DNA of 41,135 nucleotides from Prevotella sp. Its GTDB lineage: Bacteria > Bacteroidota > Bacteroidia > Bacteroidales > Bacteroidaceae. Location: assembly GCA_017618275.1 (NCBI GenBank), contig JAFZUS010000082.1, positions 1 to 41,135 on the forward strand, given 5' to 3'. The translations under genes and the position numbers were made by a program. Numbering within the stretch: position 1 is the stretch's first letter; every line of letters starts with the position of its first letter. Below are positions 25,393 through 33,356 of the stretch, piece by piece. The notes under the pieces are model-generated. The model ran no database searches, was not told the origin of the DNA, and saw only the letters and a program-made list of their open reading frames with translations.

Positions 25393-25423
25393 AAAACCTC
25401 CCGATTGGGAGGTTTTCTCTTTT
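25393..25423. terminator. Bidirectional terminator between GH5 and serA
   Basis: A 10-bp stem AAAACCTCCC / GGGAGGTTTT (25393-25402 with 25407-25416), GATT loop, T-rich tails on both strands. Confidence 0.88.
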
Positions 25424-25437
25424 ATATCATTTACTGA

Positions 25438-26355
25438 TTACTTGTTCACCTGGAACTTGGTGTCACCGTCCTTGAAGAAGGCGTTGATCTGCTTTGCAGC
25501 AGCGATACCGGCATTAATGTTGGCCTCAGCAGTCTGGGCACCCATCTTCTTAGGAGTCGAGAAGTAACGACCCTCGAACTTAGCGAACTCGTCGTTGGCA
25601 TCAGGCATGATGTCAGTGACGAACTTCAAGTCCTCACGCTCCTGCATCAGTTTGATGAGTTCAGGTTCGTTGATGACTTCCTTACGGGCTGTATTCACGA
25701 GGATACCACCCTTTTTCATCTTACCCACGAGGGCTGCATTGATGCTCTGCTTGGTCTCAGGAGTAGCGGGGATGTGGAGTGAAACGACATCGCAGGTCTC
25801 GAACAGGGCGTCCTGATTAGCAACGGTATGAACACCAGCCTTCTCGATGACCTCTGCAGGGCAGTAAGCATCGTAGGCATAGACCTCCATACCGAAGCCC
25901 TTGGCAATACGAGCCACATTGCGACCCACATTTCCGAAGGCGAGAATACCGAGTTTTTTACCCAGCAACTCTGAGCCGCTCTTACCATTGTAGAATCCGC
26001 GTACAGCCATCACCAACAGACCGAATACCAATTCAGCCACAGCATTAGAGTTCTGACCAGGAGTATTCTCTGCTACTACGTTGTGGGCTGTTGCAGCGGC
26101 GAGGTCGATATTGTCGTAACCAGCACCGGCACGAACAACAATCTTCAACTGCTTGGCAGCGTCGAGTACCTCAGCGTCGACCTTATCCGAACGGATAATC
26201 AGTGCGTCAGCATCCTTCACAGCCTCCAGGAACTGAGCCTTCTCAGTATATTTCTCCAGCAGCACGAGTTCATTACCTGCTGCCTCAATCTCTGCTTTAA
26301 TGCCATTCACAGCGGCTGCTGCAAACGGCTTCTCTGTTGCAACTAATACTTTCAT
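25438..26355 (-). CDS. serA: D-3-phosphoglycerate dehydrogenase, short form
   Basis: A 305-aa NAD-dependent 2-hydroxyacid dehydrogenase, first step of serine synthesis. There is no ACT or ASB regulatory domain. The dinucleotide site is AFGNVGRNVA (first Gly of GxGxxG is Ala139), with Asp162 at the end of the second strand. Catalytic Arg is in NTARKE (Arg224). At the place of the usual PHxGA catalytic His the protein has TPKKMGAQT (Lys269/Lys270). Such Lys forms are, as far as I recall, the short type IIIK described from Entamoeba and related to bacterial enzymes of this lineage. It follows serC by 15 bases. Confidence 0.94.
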   Translation of the reverse strand: MKVLVATEKPFAAAAVNGIKAEIEAAGNELVLLEKYTEKAQFLEAVKDADALIIRSDKVDAEVLDAAKQLKIVVRAGAGYDNIDLAAATAHNVVAENTPGQNSNAVAELVFGLLVMAVRGFYNGKSGSELLGKKLGILAFGNVGRNVARIAKGFGMEVYAYDAYCPAEVIEKAGVHTVANQDALFETCDVVSLHIPATPETKQSINAALVGKMKKGGILVNTARKEVINEPELIKLMQEREDLKFVTDIMPDANDEFAKFEGRYFSTPKKMGAQTAEANINAGIAAAKQINAFFKDGDTKFQVNK

Positions 26356-26370
26356 ATACCTTATTATATA

Positions 26371-27438
26371 TTAATGATTAGCCTCGAATTCCTTCATGCA
26401 TGCGACGAGTGCATTGCAACCCTCGATGGTCTGGGCATTGTAGCAAGAAGCACGGAAACCACCAACAGAACGGTGACCCTTAACACCAACCATACCCTTT
26501 GATACGGCAAAGTCGAGGAAGTCCTTCTCGAGTTCCTTATATTCAGGAGCCATCACAAAGCAGAGGTTCATCAGTGAACGATCCTCTTCCTTGGCAGTAC
26601 CTACGAACATCTTGTTACGGTCGATCTCACCATAGACGATCTCTGCACGCTGCTTGGCCAGTTTATCCATAGCCTCTACACCACCCTGAGCCTTGATCCA
26701 ACGGAGGTTCTCGAGAGCGCAGTAGATGGGCACCACAGGAGGCGTATTGAACATCGAACCCTTATCCACATGAGTACGGTAGTCAAGCATCGTAGGAATC
26801 TCACGGGGAGCACGACCCAGTTTCTCATCTTTCAGTATGATGATGGTCACACCCGCCATAGCCAGGTTCTTCTGGGCACCGGCATAGATGGCATCGTACT
26901 TGCTGACATCGACAGGACGGCTCATGATATCCGATGACATATCAGCGATCAGAGGCACTGCTACGTCAAGATCCTTGCGAATCTCCGTTCCATAAATAGT
27001 ATTATTGGTGGTGATGTGCAGATAGTCAGCATCGGCAGGCACCGTCCAGTCCTTCGGGATGAAGGTGTAGTTGGCGTCGGCAGAAGAAGCCACCTCAACT
27101 ACCTCACCGAATAACTTTGCTTCCTTCATGGCCTTCTTGGCCCACACACCTGTGTTCAGGTAGGCAGCCTTCTTGATCAGGAAGTTAAATGGAATCATGC
27201 AGAACTCAAGACTGGCACCGCCACCGAGGAAAATCACCGAATAGCCCTCAGGAATATCAAGCAGTTCCTTCACGAGAGCCACAGCCTCGTCAACAACGGG
27301 CTGAAAATCCTTTGCACGGTGGCTGATCTCCATCAGAGAGAGACCCGAACCATTGAAATCAAGACACTGTTGAGCGGTCTTCTCAATCACTTCGCGGGGA
27401 AGCATCGAGGGACCGGCATTAAAGTTGTACTTCTTCAT
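26371..27438 (-). CDS. serC: Phosphoserine aminotransferase
   Basis: A 355-aa class V, PLP-dependent aminotransferase, second step of serine synthesis. It opens [13 protein letters not shown]; the PLP lysine is in [12 protein letters not shown] (Lys190); [13 protein letters not shown] and the C-terminal [15 protein letters not shown] are family signatures. First gene of a serC-serA operon on the minus strand. Confidence 0.97.
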   Translation of the reverse strand: MKKYNFNAGPSMLPREVIEKTAQQCLDFNGSGLSLMEISHRAKDFQPVVDEAVALVKELLDIPEGYSVIFLGGGASLEFCMIPFNFLIKKAAYLNTGVWAKKAMKEAKLFGEVVEVASSADANYTFIPKDWTVPADADYLHITTNNTIYGTEIRKDLDVAVPLIADMSSDIMSRPVDVSKYDAIYAGAQKNLAMAGVTIIILKDEKLGRAPREIPTMLDYRTHVDKGSMFNTPPVVPIYCALENLRWIKAQGGVEAMDKLAKQRAEIVYGEIDRNKMFVGTAKEEDRSLMNLCFVMAPEYKELEKDFLDFAVSKGMVGVKGHRSVGGFRASCYNAQTIEGCNALVACMKEFEANH

Positions 27439-27702
27439 TTTTAATCGTTATTTGAATGTTTGAAATTTATTCGTTTTTGAAAAACGCTGCGAAATTACAC
27501 TTTTATTTTCATTTGACCAAATAATTGAGCAGAAATTCACAAAATTAACTCATTTTCTTTCATTTTGTCAAGTCCGCATATCACTTTACCGCTTCTTTTG
27601 ATAGTTTACATCTGGTCCTTATCTATTGTCGCTGTGCAAAGTTACAAAGAATCCTGCATATAATTTGTATTTTCATCTAGATACTTTGACCCTTTTTGTA
27701 TT

Positions 27703-27742
27703 TTTTTACCTTATTACCTTTTTACTTTTTTACTTTTTTATT
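27703..27742. repeat. GTRARAAR-type octamer array before the FolK-like gene
   Basis: Five 8-bp units on the plus strand (TTTTTACC, TTATTACC, TTTTTACT, TTTTTACT, TTTTTATT), the same unit family as at 2191-2229 and 31751-31798 but pyrimidine-rich on the coding strand. Its last base is the first base of the -7 box. Confidence 0.75.
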
Positions 27743-27749
27743 ATCTTTG
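27742..27749 (+). promoter_or_regulatory. -7 box of the FolK-like/M64 unit
   Basis: TATCTTTG followed by C, only 8 bases before the ATG at 27758, so the leader should be very short. Confidence 0.65.
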
Positions 27750-27757
27750 CAATCGTT

Positions 27758-28129
27758 ATGAAACAAAAAGAACATTCAATAATCATCTCGCTTGCATCCA
27801 ACGAGAATCAAGAAGCCAACATGGAACGCGCCAGAGAACAACTGACGCAATTGCTGACGGAAGTGCATTTCACCTCTGCCATCTGTACGGAACCCGTGAA
27901 CTGCAGCAGGAAAGAGCCCTACCTCAACCAACTCTGCAAAGGCACGACGGCCCTCGGCGAGGGATTGCTCTGTGAGGTACTGAAGGAAACAGAAAAGCGT
28001 CTCGGACGTACCCATAACGAGGACGGTATCGTCGCCATCGACCTCGACCTGTTGCAGTACGACAACCAGCGTCATCATCTGCGCGACTGGGAGCGCAACT
28101 ATGTAAAGGATTTAATCAGCGAATTATGA
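27758..28129 (+). CDS. FolK-like (HPPK family) protein, short
   Basis: A 123-aa protein resembling 6-hydroxymethyl-dihydropterin pyrophosphokinase: IISLASNENQEANMERA at the N-terminus (counterpart of LGSNL..), and the metal-binding segment GIVAIDLDLLQYDNQ (counterpart of DLDLLLY). It is shorter than usual FolK (about 160 aa) and lacks the middle and C-terminal loops that complete the active site, so it may be a degenerate or specialised copy. The upstream in-frame extension to 27626 is discarded because the promoter lies inside it. It overlaps the next gene by ATGA. Confidence 0.65.
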   Translation: MKQKEHSIIISLASNENQEANMERAREQLTQLLTEVHFTSAICTEPVNCSRKEPYLNQLCKGTTALGEGLLCEVLKETEKRLGRTHNEDGIVAIDLDLLQYDNQRHHLRDWERNYVKDLISEL

Positions 28130-29370
28130 AGAAAATATTCATTATCAGCATTTTATGTAATTTTATCCTCTGTGCCAACGCACAGAGGTTTGAAGACTAT
28201 TTCGAAGACCGTACCCTACGGCTCGACTACACCTTTGCAGGCGATGAATATCTTCATGAAATCTATGTTGACGAACTTGTCAGCCTACCCCACTGGTATG
28301 GTCGCAGGGAGCGTCTGGCAGAACTGCCACTGCGAGGCAACGGACAAATCACCGTACGTTCTATGACCGACAGTGTGGTCATCTACCGTCACTCCTTCTC
28401 CACCCTCTTCCAGGAGTGGCTCGCCACCGACGAAGCCAAGCACATACAAAAGTCCTTCGAAAATGTGTTCCTTGTGCCCTTCCCAAAGGACTCAGTAGAG
28501 ATAAAGGTTGAACTCTTCGACTATCATAACCAGGTGGTCAACTCGCTGACGCATATCGTTGACCCCAAGGACATCTTGATACGCAAGGCTGGTGAGCGTA
28601 GCGTTACCCCCTATGACGTATTACAACAGGCTGCAGACACCTCACACTGTATCCATATCGCCTTTGTGGCAGAGGGTTATACTGCCAACGAGATGGACCA
28701 TTACCTCAACGACTGCAGGGCGGCTATCGGCTCCCTCTTCCGCCACGAGCCGTTCAAGTCGATGCAAGACCGTTTCAATATCATTGCCCTGAAGTCTGCC
28801 TCCGAAGACTCAGGCACCAGCGAACCTTCGAAAGGCATCTGGCGAAATACTGCTCTCGGTTCTCATTTCGACACTTTTTACAGTGACCGTTATCTCACCA
28901 CCCTCCATCTGAAACGCCTCCACGACGTGCTCGCAGGCACACCCTATGAACACATTATTATATTAGTAAACACGGAACACTATGGCGGTGGTGGCATCTA
29001 CAACTCCTACAACCTCAGTTATACGGGAGGCAAGCAGTTCCTGCCTGTCGTCGTCCACGAGTTCGGGCACTCCTTCGGGGGCCTGGGCGACGAATACGCC
29101 TATGGCAACGACGACCCGATGTATTTTGACGATACTGAGCCCTGGGAACCCAACCTCACCACGAAAGCCACCGCTTTCATCAAGTGGGAGAACCTGATCA
29201 AGGAAGGCAAGGCTGGGTTATATGAGGGTGGCGGTTACTTGGAGATAGGGGTATGGCGTGGTTGCGAGAACTGTCGCATGCGCACCAACGAGGAGCCCAA
29301 CTTCTGTCCCGTCTGCCAACAAGCCCTCACTACCCTCATCAATTTCTATACGCTGAAAGAAAACGAATAA
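28126..29370 (+). CDS. Exported zinc peptidase, family M64 (IgA peptidase-like)
   Basis: A 414-aa protein with a signal peptide ending near ANAQ (residue 20). An M64 N-terminal domain spans about residues 21-135 (beta-rich, DYTFAGDEYLHEIYVDEL). The catalytic M64 domain follows: HCIHIAFVAEGYTANEM, ILVNTEHYGGGGIYN and the metal motif VVHEFGHSFGGLGDEY (HEXXH with distal Asp). The family was named after an IgA-cleaving enzyme of a gut Clostridium, but most Bacteroidales members are untested. A CRMRTN..FCPVC segment near the end suggests disulphides. The stop directly abuts the stop of the convergent gene. Confidence 0.9.
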   Translation: MKKIFIISILCNFILCANAQRFEDYFEDRTLRLDYTFAGDEYLHEIYVDELVSLPHWYGRRERLAELPLRGNGQITVRSMTDSVVIYRHSFSTLFQEWLATDEAKHIQKSFENVFLVPFPKDSVEIKVELFDYHNQVVNSLTHIVDPKDILIRKAGERSVTPYDVLQQAADTSHCIHIAFVAEGYTANEMDHYLNDCRAAIGSLFRHEPFKSMQDRFNIIALKSASEDSGTSEPSKGIWRNTALGSHFDTFYSDRYLTTLHLKRLHDVLAGTPYEHIIILVNTEHYGGGGIYNSYNLSYTGGKQFLPVVVHEFGHSFGGLGDEYAYGNDDPMYFDDTEPWEPNLTTKATAFIKWENLIKEGKAGLYEGGGYLEIGVWRGCENCRMRTNEEPNFCPVCQQALTTLINFYTLKENE

Positions 29371-30426
29371 TCAAAACAGGCTGGTGTTCTTGAGGCTAAG
29401 TTTATAGTGGTTGTCGGTGTATTCGACAGTCATCACCTGACCAAAATGGCACTGCTGAGAGAGTGCGAGGGCGACATGCCCCATAGTGCGACGGAGGTTG
29501 ATCTCTACGCAGGGATGGAGAAGACATTTACCATTTAATATACCATTGACGAGCATCATATCAACACCGAAGGGACCCTGATAGTGATCTTTAAAAACAG
29601 GACCAAGCAACTGACAAATGCCCAATTGAACAGAATCAATCAAATCGGTTGACAAATAACGACTTATCATTTCGCGCTTTTCCTCCTCGGAAGCGAGAAT
29701 ATTACCCGTATATGCACCGTTGGAGGTATGGAAAAGGGAAAGCCCCAGATAGGTGACCAACCCGCAACCATCGCTTTGGAACTCCATGGCGAAATCCTTC
29801 ACCTTATCATAATAAGGCTCTGCGACAACAGCCCCCTGACGCGCCAACACATTGCAGAACCAACGCATCTGATAGTCATCAAGGGCGGTATCGACAAAGC
29901 GGATGCCCCGACCGCTACTGCTCCAGGGAGCCTTGACCACCCCCCTGCCCCATTGCTCCACCTGAAGGACCACAGCCTCGGGTGTCTCCAGCACAACAGA
30001 CTCACCCACCGTGCCCTCGAACGCCAACTGGCGCAGGAGGCCGACAGCGGTTTTGCGGTGCGAGAGGTCGCGGATGACGGCGATCTCTGTCTCTGACGGC
30101 ATGACCTCCGACGGCACACCATAGCGGAGCAGGAAACTACGCAGCGCCAAGTCCCAGCCCCAGGGCTCAACACGGCCGATATCGAGCCTAGCCAGTACAT
30201 GCTTGTCGACAAAGCCCTCAAAGGGTCTGTGCATCAATCGCGAAAAGGCCGTTTGAGCCCTCTCCACGTCCTCCACCAGCACATAATCGTCTGATGCTGC
30301 CCAGATGGCTGGCAGATAGCCAAGGTCGTGCCTCAGTTGTCTGCCGGCATGTGGAGCCGTGAAATTGCTCAGGTTTGCTGCCAGTGCTATGTCGTGTTCA
30401 GGGTTGAAGACATGTAATGTCGACAT
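29371..30426 (-). CDS. ATP-grasp-like protein, uncharacterised
   Basis: A 351-aa cytoplasmic protein. It opens LHVFNPEHDIALAAN. The middle has VVKAPWSSSGRGIRFVD, which looks like the ATP-grasp lysine/glycine-loop, and near the end GPFGVDMML and PCVEINLRRTMGHVAL match the metal-binding Asp/Glu-x-Asn strand pair of ATP-grasp ligases. Overall resemblance to a named ligase is not recognisable, so the substrate is unknown. It has its own promoter (-7 box 30445-30452) and converges on the M64 gene with no bases between the two stops. Confidence 0.65.
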   Translation of the reverse strand: MSTLHVFNPEHDIALAANLSNFTAPHAGRQLRHDLGYLPAIWAASDDYVLVEDVERAQTAFSRLMHRPFEGFVDKHVLARLDIGRVEPWGWDLALRSFLLRYGVPSEVMPSETEIAVIRDLSHRKTAVGLLRQLAFEGTVGESVVLETPEAVVLQVEQWGRGVVKAPWSSSGRGIRFVDTALDDYQMRWFCNVLARQGAVVAEPYYDKVKDFAMEFQSDGCGLVTYLGLSLFHTSNGAYTGNILASEEEKREMISRYLSTDLIDSVQLGICQLLGPVFKDHYQGPFGVDMMLVNGILNGKCLLHPCVEINLRRTMGHVALALSQQCHFGQVMTVEYTDNHYKLSLKNTSLF

Positions 30427-30444
30427 ATTCTCTCAATTAAACTG

Positions 30445-30452
30445 CAAAATTA
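30445..30452 (-). promoter_or_regulatory. -7 box of the ATP-grasp-like gene
   Basis: The minus strand reads TAATTTTG followed by C, about 19 bases before the ATG. Confidence 0.65.
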
Positions 30453-30533
30453 CATAAAAAAAACATATAAACGACTACACGTAGGAAATAAACAGACTTT
30501 TTGCACCATTTTCGTGGATTTTTCCGTAAGAAA

Positions 30534-30565
30534 TTTGGTTTTGTTGGTTTTTTACCGTATTTTTG
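30534..30565 (+). promoter_or_regulatory. Promoter of the five-gene signalling operon
   Basis: TTTG at 30534-30537, a 20-base spacer and TATTTTTG at 30558-30565 followed by C. The ATG of the first gene is 26 bases further. A longer in-frame start at 30501 is upstream of this promoter. Confidence 0.75.
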
Positions 30566-30590
30566 CATCAAAAATATTATACCTAATTTT

Positions 30591-31754
30591 ATGCCAGTAA
30601 AGATACTTAGTGTTGACGACGAGATGGATCTCGAACTGTTGTTGACACAATACTTCAGAAGACAAATCCGAAAGGGAGAGTACGAATTCAAGTTTGCCCA
30701 CAATGGTCTGGAAGCACTCACAATGCTGCTCAAGGAGAAAGACTTCGACATCATCTTGAGTGATATCAATATGCCGGAGATGGACGGACTGACGCTGCTG
30801 ACGAAGATCAACGAGATGCAGAACCCCGCCCTGAAATGCATCATGGTGTCGGCTTATGGCGACATGGGCAACATTCGTCAGGCAATGAACAACGGCGCCT
30901 TCGACTTTGCCACAAAGCCCATCGACCTCGACGACCTCAGCGTCACCATAGAGAAAGCCATCGAGCAAATCCACTACATCAAGACGATGCAGCAGGAGCA
31001 CACCCAGTTGGAGAGCATCAAGGGCGACCTCGCCGTGGCCCGTGAGATTCAACAGGCCATTCTGCCTCGCATCTTCCCGCCATTCCCTGAGAATGCCCAC
31101 CAGTTGGACATTGCCGCCTCGATGAACGCGGCCAAGGATGTGGGCGGCGACTTCTACGATTTCTTCCGCATTGACGACGACCACATCGGCTTCGTGATTG
31201 CCGACGTCAGCGGCAAGGGTGTACCTGCCGCCATCTTCATGGCCGTCAGCCGTACGCTCATCCGTGCCACAGGCATCAGGGGAGTCCAGCCATCGGAGTG
31301 CATGACCTACTCGAACAGCCTTCTGGCGAAGGAGTCCGTCAACAGCATGTTCGTGACCGTATTCTATGGTATCTATAATATCCAGACAGGCGAGGTGACC
31401 TACACCAACGCCGGGCACAACCCACCCTATCTGAGGAAGGCCAACGGCAGCATTGAAGAACTGCCCATGTCGAAAGACATCGTGGCGGGTGCCATCGAAG
31501 ATTTTAATTATTCGGAAGAAAAACTGCAGTTAGAGCACGGCGACATGCTGCTGCTCTTTACCGACGGTGTCACGGAGGCTACCGACTTGGAATACAACGA
31601 ATATGGCAACGGGCGGCTGAAGGAATTGCTTAAGCAGCACCCACAGGCCGACTGTCAGGAGGTGATCGACTTAGTGAAGGCCGAAGTGAAAGCATTTGCT
31701 GGTGAGGCTGAGCAGAGCGATGACATCACGCTACTGGCACTGATGAGAAAGTGA
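30591..31754 (+). CDS. Response regulator with PP2C/SpoIIE phosphatase output
   Basis: A 387-aa cytoplasmic protein. Residues 1-125 are a receiver domain: acidic pair Asp9/Asp10, phospho-acceptor Asp58 in LSDINMPEMDG, Ser87 and Lys109 (FATKPID). A helical linker (about 126-160, REIQQAILP) connects to a SpoIIE/RsbU-type Ser/Thr phosphatase with the metal-binding acids DVGGDFYDF, IADVSGKG, LLLFTDGVTEA and QSDDITLLAL. Output is thus expected to be dephosphorylation of a protein such as an anti-sigma antagonist, but no STAS or RsbW-type gene is in the window. First gene of the operon to 39542. Its final codons (AGA AAG TGA) begin an octamer repeat. Confidence 0.94.
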   Translation: MPVKILSVDDEMDLELLLTQYFRRQIRKGEYEFKFAHNGLEALTMLLKEKDFDIILSDINMPEMDGLTLLTKINEMQNPALKCIMVSAYGDMGNIRQAMNNGAFDFATKPIDLDDLSVTIEKAIEQIHYIKTMQQEHTQLESIKGDLAVAREIQQAILPRIFPPFPENAHQLDIAASMNAAKDVGGDFYDFFRIDDDHIGFVIADVSGKGVPAAIFMAVSRTLIRATGIRGVQPSECMTYSNSLLAKESVNSMFVTVFYGIYNIQTGEVTYTNAGHNPPYLRKANGSIEELPMSKDIVAGAIEDFNYSEEKLQLEHGDMLLLFTDGVTEATDLEYNEYGNGRLKELLKQHPQADCQEVIDLVKAEVKAFAGEAEQSDDITLLALMRK

Positions 31755-31798
31755 GAAAGTGAGAAGGTGAGAAGGTGAGAAAGTGAGAAGGTGAAAAA
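31751..31798 (+). repeat. GTGAGAAR octamer array between regulator and WD40-like gene
   Basis: Six 8-bp units: GTGAGAAA, GTGAGAAG, GTGAGAAG, GTGAGAAA, GTGAGAAG, GTGAAAAA. The first holds the TGA stop of the response regulator; the last is the GTG start and next codons of the following gene. The purine-rich units also provide an AGAAGG-like sequence before the start. Confidence 0.9.
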
Positions 31799-33356
31799 GG
31801 AAACGATTATATCGGCTTGTGTGGGCTTGCTGCTGGCTGGGGCGGCGGGCTATGGCTATTACGGCTGGAACGAAGAGCGCAAGACCGTGACGGAGTTGGA
31901 GGCTCAGATTGAGGAACTGAAGCGGAAGGAGATGCGTTCAACCGTTGACAGGAGTGTAAGTGCCCAGATGGAGGAAATCGCTAATGAGCAAAGGGAGATC
32001 TCCGACGAGAAACGTGAAGAGGCGCTCAGGCAGACGAGGGTGGCCAACGAGATGCGCCTGCGCTCCGAACTGGAACGGCAGAACGCTCTTGAGGCAGAGC
32101 GCAGTGCCGTCGCATCGGAGAAGAGAGCCGTAGAGGCATCGGCCATTGCCGATAGTCAGAGAGTGATGGCTGAGCACCAACGCATACAGGCTGAGTTCTC
32201 GAAACGCAAGGCCGACACACTGAGTTATATCGCCCTGGGGCGTTCACTGGGTTCCATCTCCACCATCCAGGCACAGGCCGGCAACGACGAGATGGCCAAC
32301 ATGCTGAGTTACGCCTCGTATCTCTACACCTCACGCTACGGCGGCGACATCCACCATCCCACCATCTTCCAGTCGCTCATGCAGACGAGTAATAGTATGA
32401 CCACGTGGACGGAACATGCTGGTGCCGTCATGAACATAGAGTATGTGAAAAGCATGGAAAACAAGTACGTCAGCATAAGCAACTATGGCGAAATCATCCT
32501 CAGCGAGCGGCAGGGCAACCGGCTGCTGACCCAGAAACTCTTCAACGACAGCAAGTATGATTTCCGTGACGTAGAAACCGAAAACGACGGCAGCATCTAT
32601 GCTGTCAGTCGCACAGGGCAAGTTGTTGTCATAGGACCAGACAGAAAGACCGTCAAAATACTCAACGTTGAAAACATCGGTCACCTCATGCGACTGCACC
32701 ACCTGCATGATAACGCCATGCTGGTGGTAGGCGAAAACGGCCTGGCAATCGTCGATGAGAAGCGCCTGATGGTCAGGGTCTCCCAGCCGCTACCCTTCAC
32801 GGTCGCTACCATCGCAAGGAAGAACAACGACATCATTCTGTTCGACAATCAGGGCATGATGCATCTGCTGAAGGGCCTCGACCAATACACGACGGAGAAA
32901 GTGCCTGCACCGGGGAAGGTGACTGCCTATTGCTATTCACAGGAGTTGGGCATCGAAGCCTTCGGCATGAGCGACGGCACCATCTGGACCGTCGATAAAA
33001 CAGGCCATTTGCATAAGATGTTAGGCCATCTGTCACGTATCTCAAAACTGATAATCGGTGAGCACCTGCTCTATTCGTCGAGTTATGACGGCAGCGTGAA
33101 ACTATGGGTGCCAACCAACGAAAAGGCAGAACCGATGACGCTGGTTGATACGGGCAATTGGATCATGCACTTCGACTTCGACTCCACCAACAAGACATTC
33201 TGGATGGGCGACGTCAAAGGCAATCTGACGGCTGTGAACATCTCCGTTCCACAAATGGTGGATGTGATCAGGAAGAAGATAAAACGTAACTTAACAACAG
33301 AAGAATGGAACTATTACATCGGACAAGACGTGCCGTACGAGACGTTTGCGCAATAA
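31791..33356 (+). CDS. Membrane-anchored coiled-coil/WD40-like propeller protein
   Basis: A 521-aa protein. A transmembrane helix at about residues 6-24 is followed by a long charged coiled coil (about 28-145, heptads rich in Glu/Arg/Ala) and then a beta-propeller-like region (about 200-490; for example LLYSSSYDGSVKLW). The C-terminus RNLTTEEWNYYIG is a motif seen after WD40 arrays. Orientation of the propeller is uncertain; a single N-terminal anchor could leave it on either side. The only usable start is the GTG at 31791, lying in the octamer array, since the next Met (residue 47) would remove the membrane helix. The 3' end overlaps the next gene by 52 bases. Confidence 0.8.
   Translation: MKKETIISACVGLLLAGAAGYGYYGWNEERKTVTELEAQIEELKRKEMRSTVDRSVSAQMEEIANEQREISDEKREEALRQTRVANEMRLRSELERQNALEAERSAVASEKRAVEASAIADSQRVMAEHQRIQAEFSKRKADTLSYIALGRSLGSISTIQAQAGNDEMANMLSYASYLYTSRYGGDIHHPTIFQSLMQTSNSMTTWTEHAGAVMNIEYVKSMENKYVSISNYGEIILSERQGNRLLTQKLFNDSKYDFRDVETENDGSIYAVSRTGQVVVIGPDRKTVKILNVENIGHLMRLHHLHDNAMLVVGENGLAIVDEKRLMVRVSQPLPFTVATIARKNNDIILFDNQGMMHLLKGLDQYTTEKVPAPGKVTAYCYSQELGIEAFGMSDGTIWTVDKTGHLHKMLGHLSRISKLIIGEHLLYSSSYDGSVKLWVPTNEKAEPMTLVDTGNWIMHFDFDSTNKTFWMGDVKGNLTAVNISVPQMVDVIRKKIKRNLTTEEWNYYIGQDVPYETFAQ

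Larger units (their letters stand above)
27439..27757. other. Divergent control region between serC and the FolK-like gene
   Basis: 319 bases without a gene. On the minus strand two -7-like boxes could serve serC: TAATTTCG (27497-27490, one mismatch) and TAACTTTG (27644-27637, full match). On the plus strand TATCTTTG at 27742-27749 serves the FolK-like gene. An octamer array (27703-27742) adjoins the latter. Confidence 0.6.
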
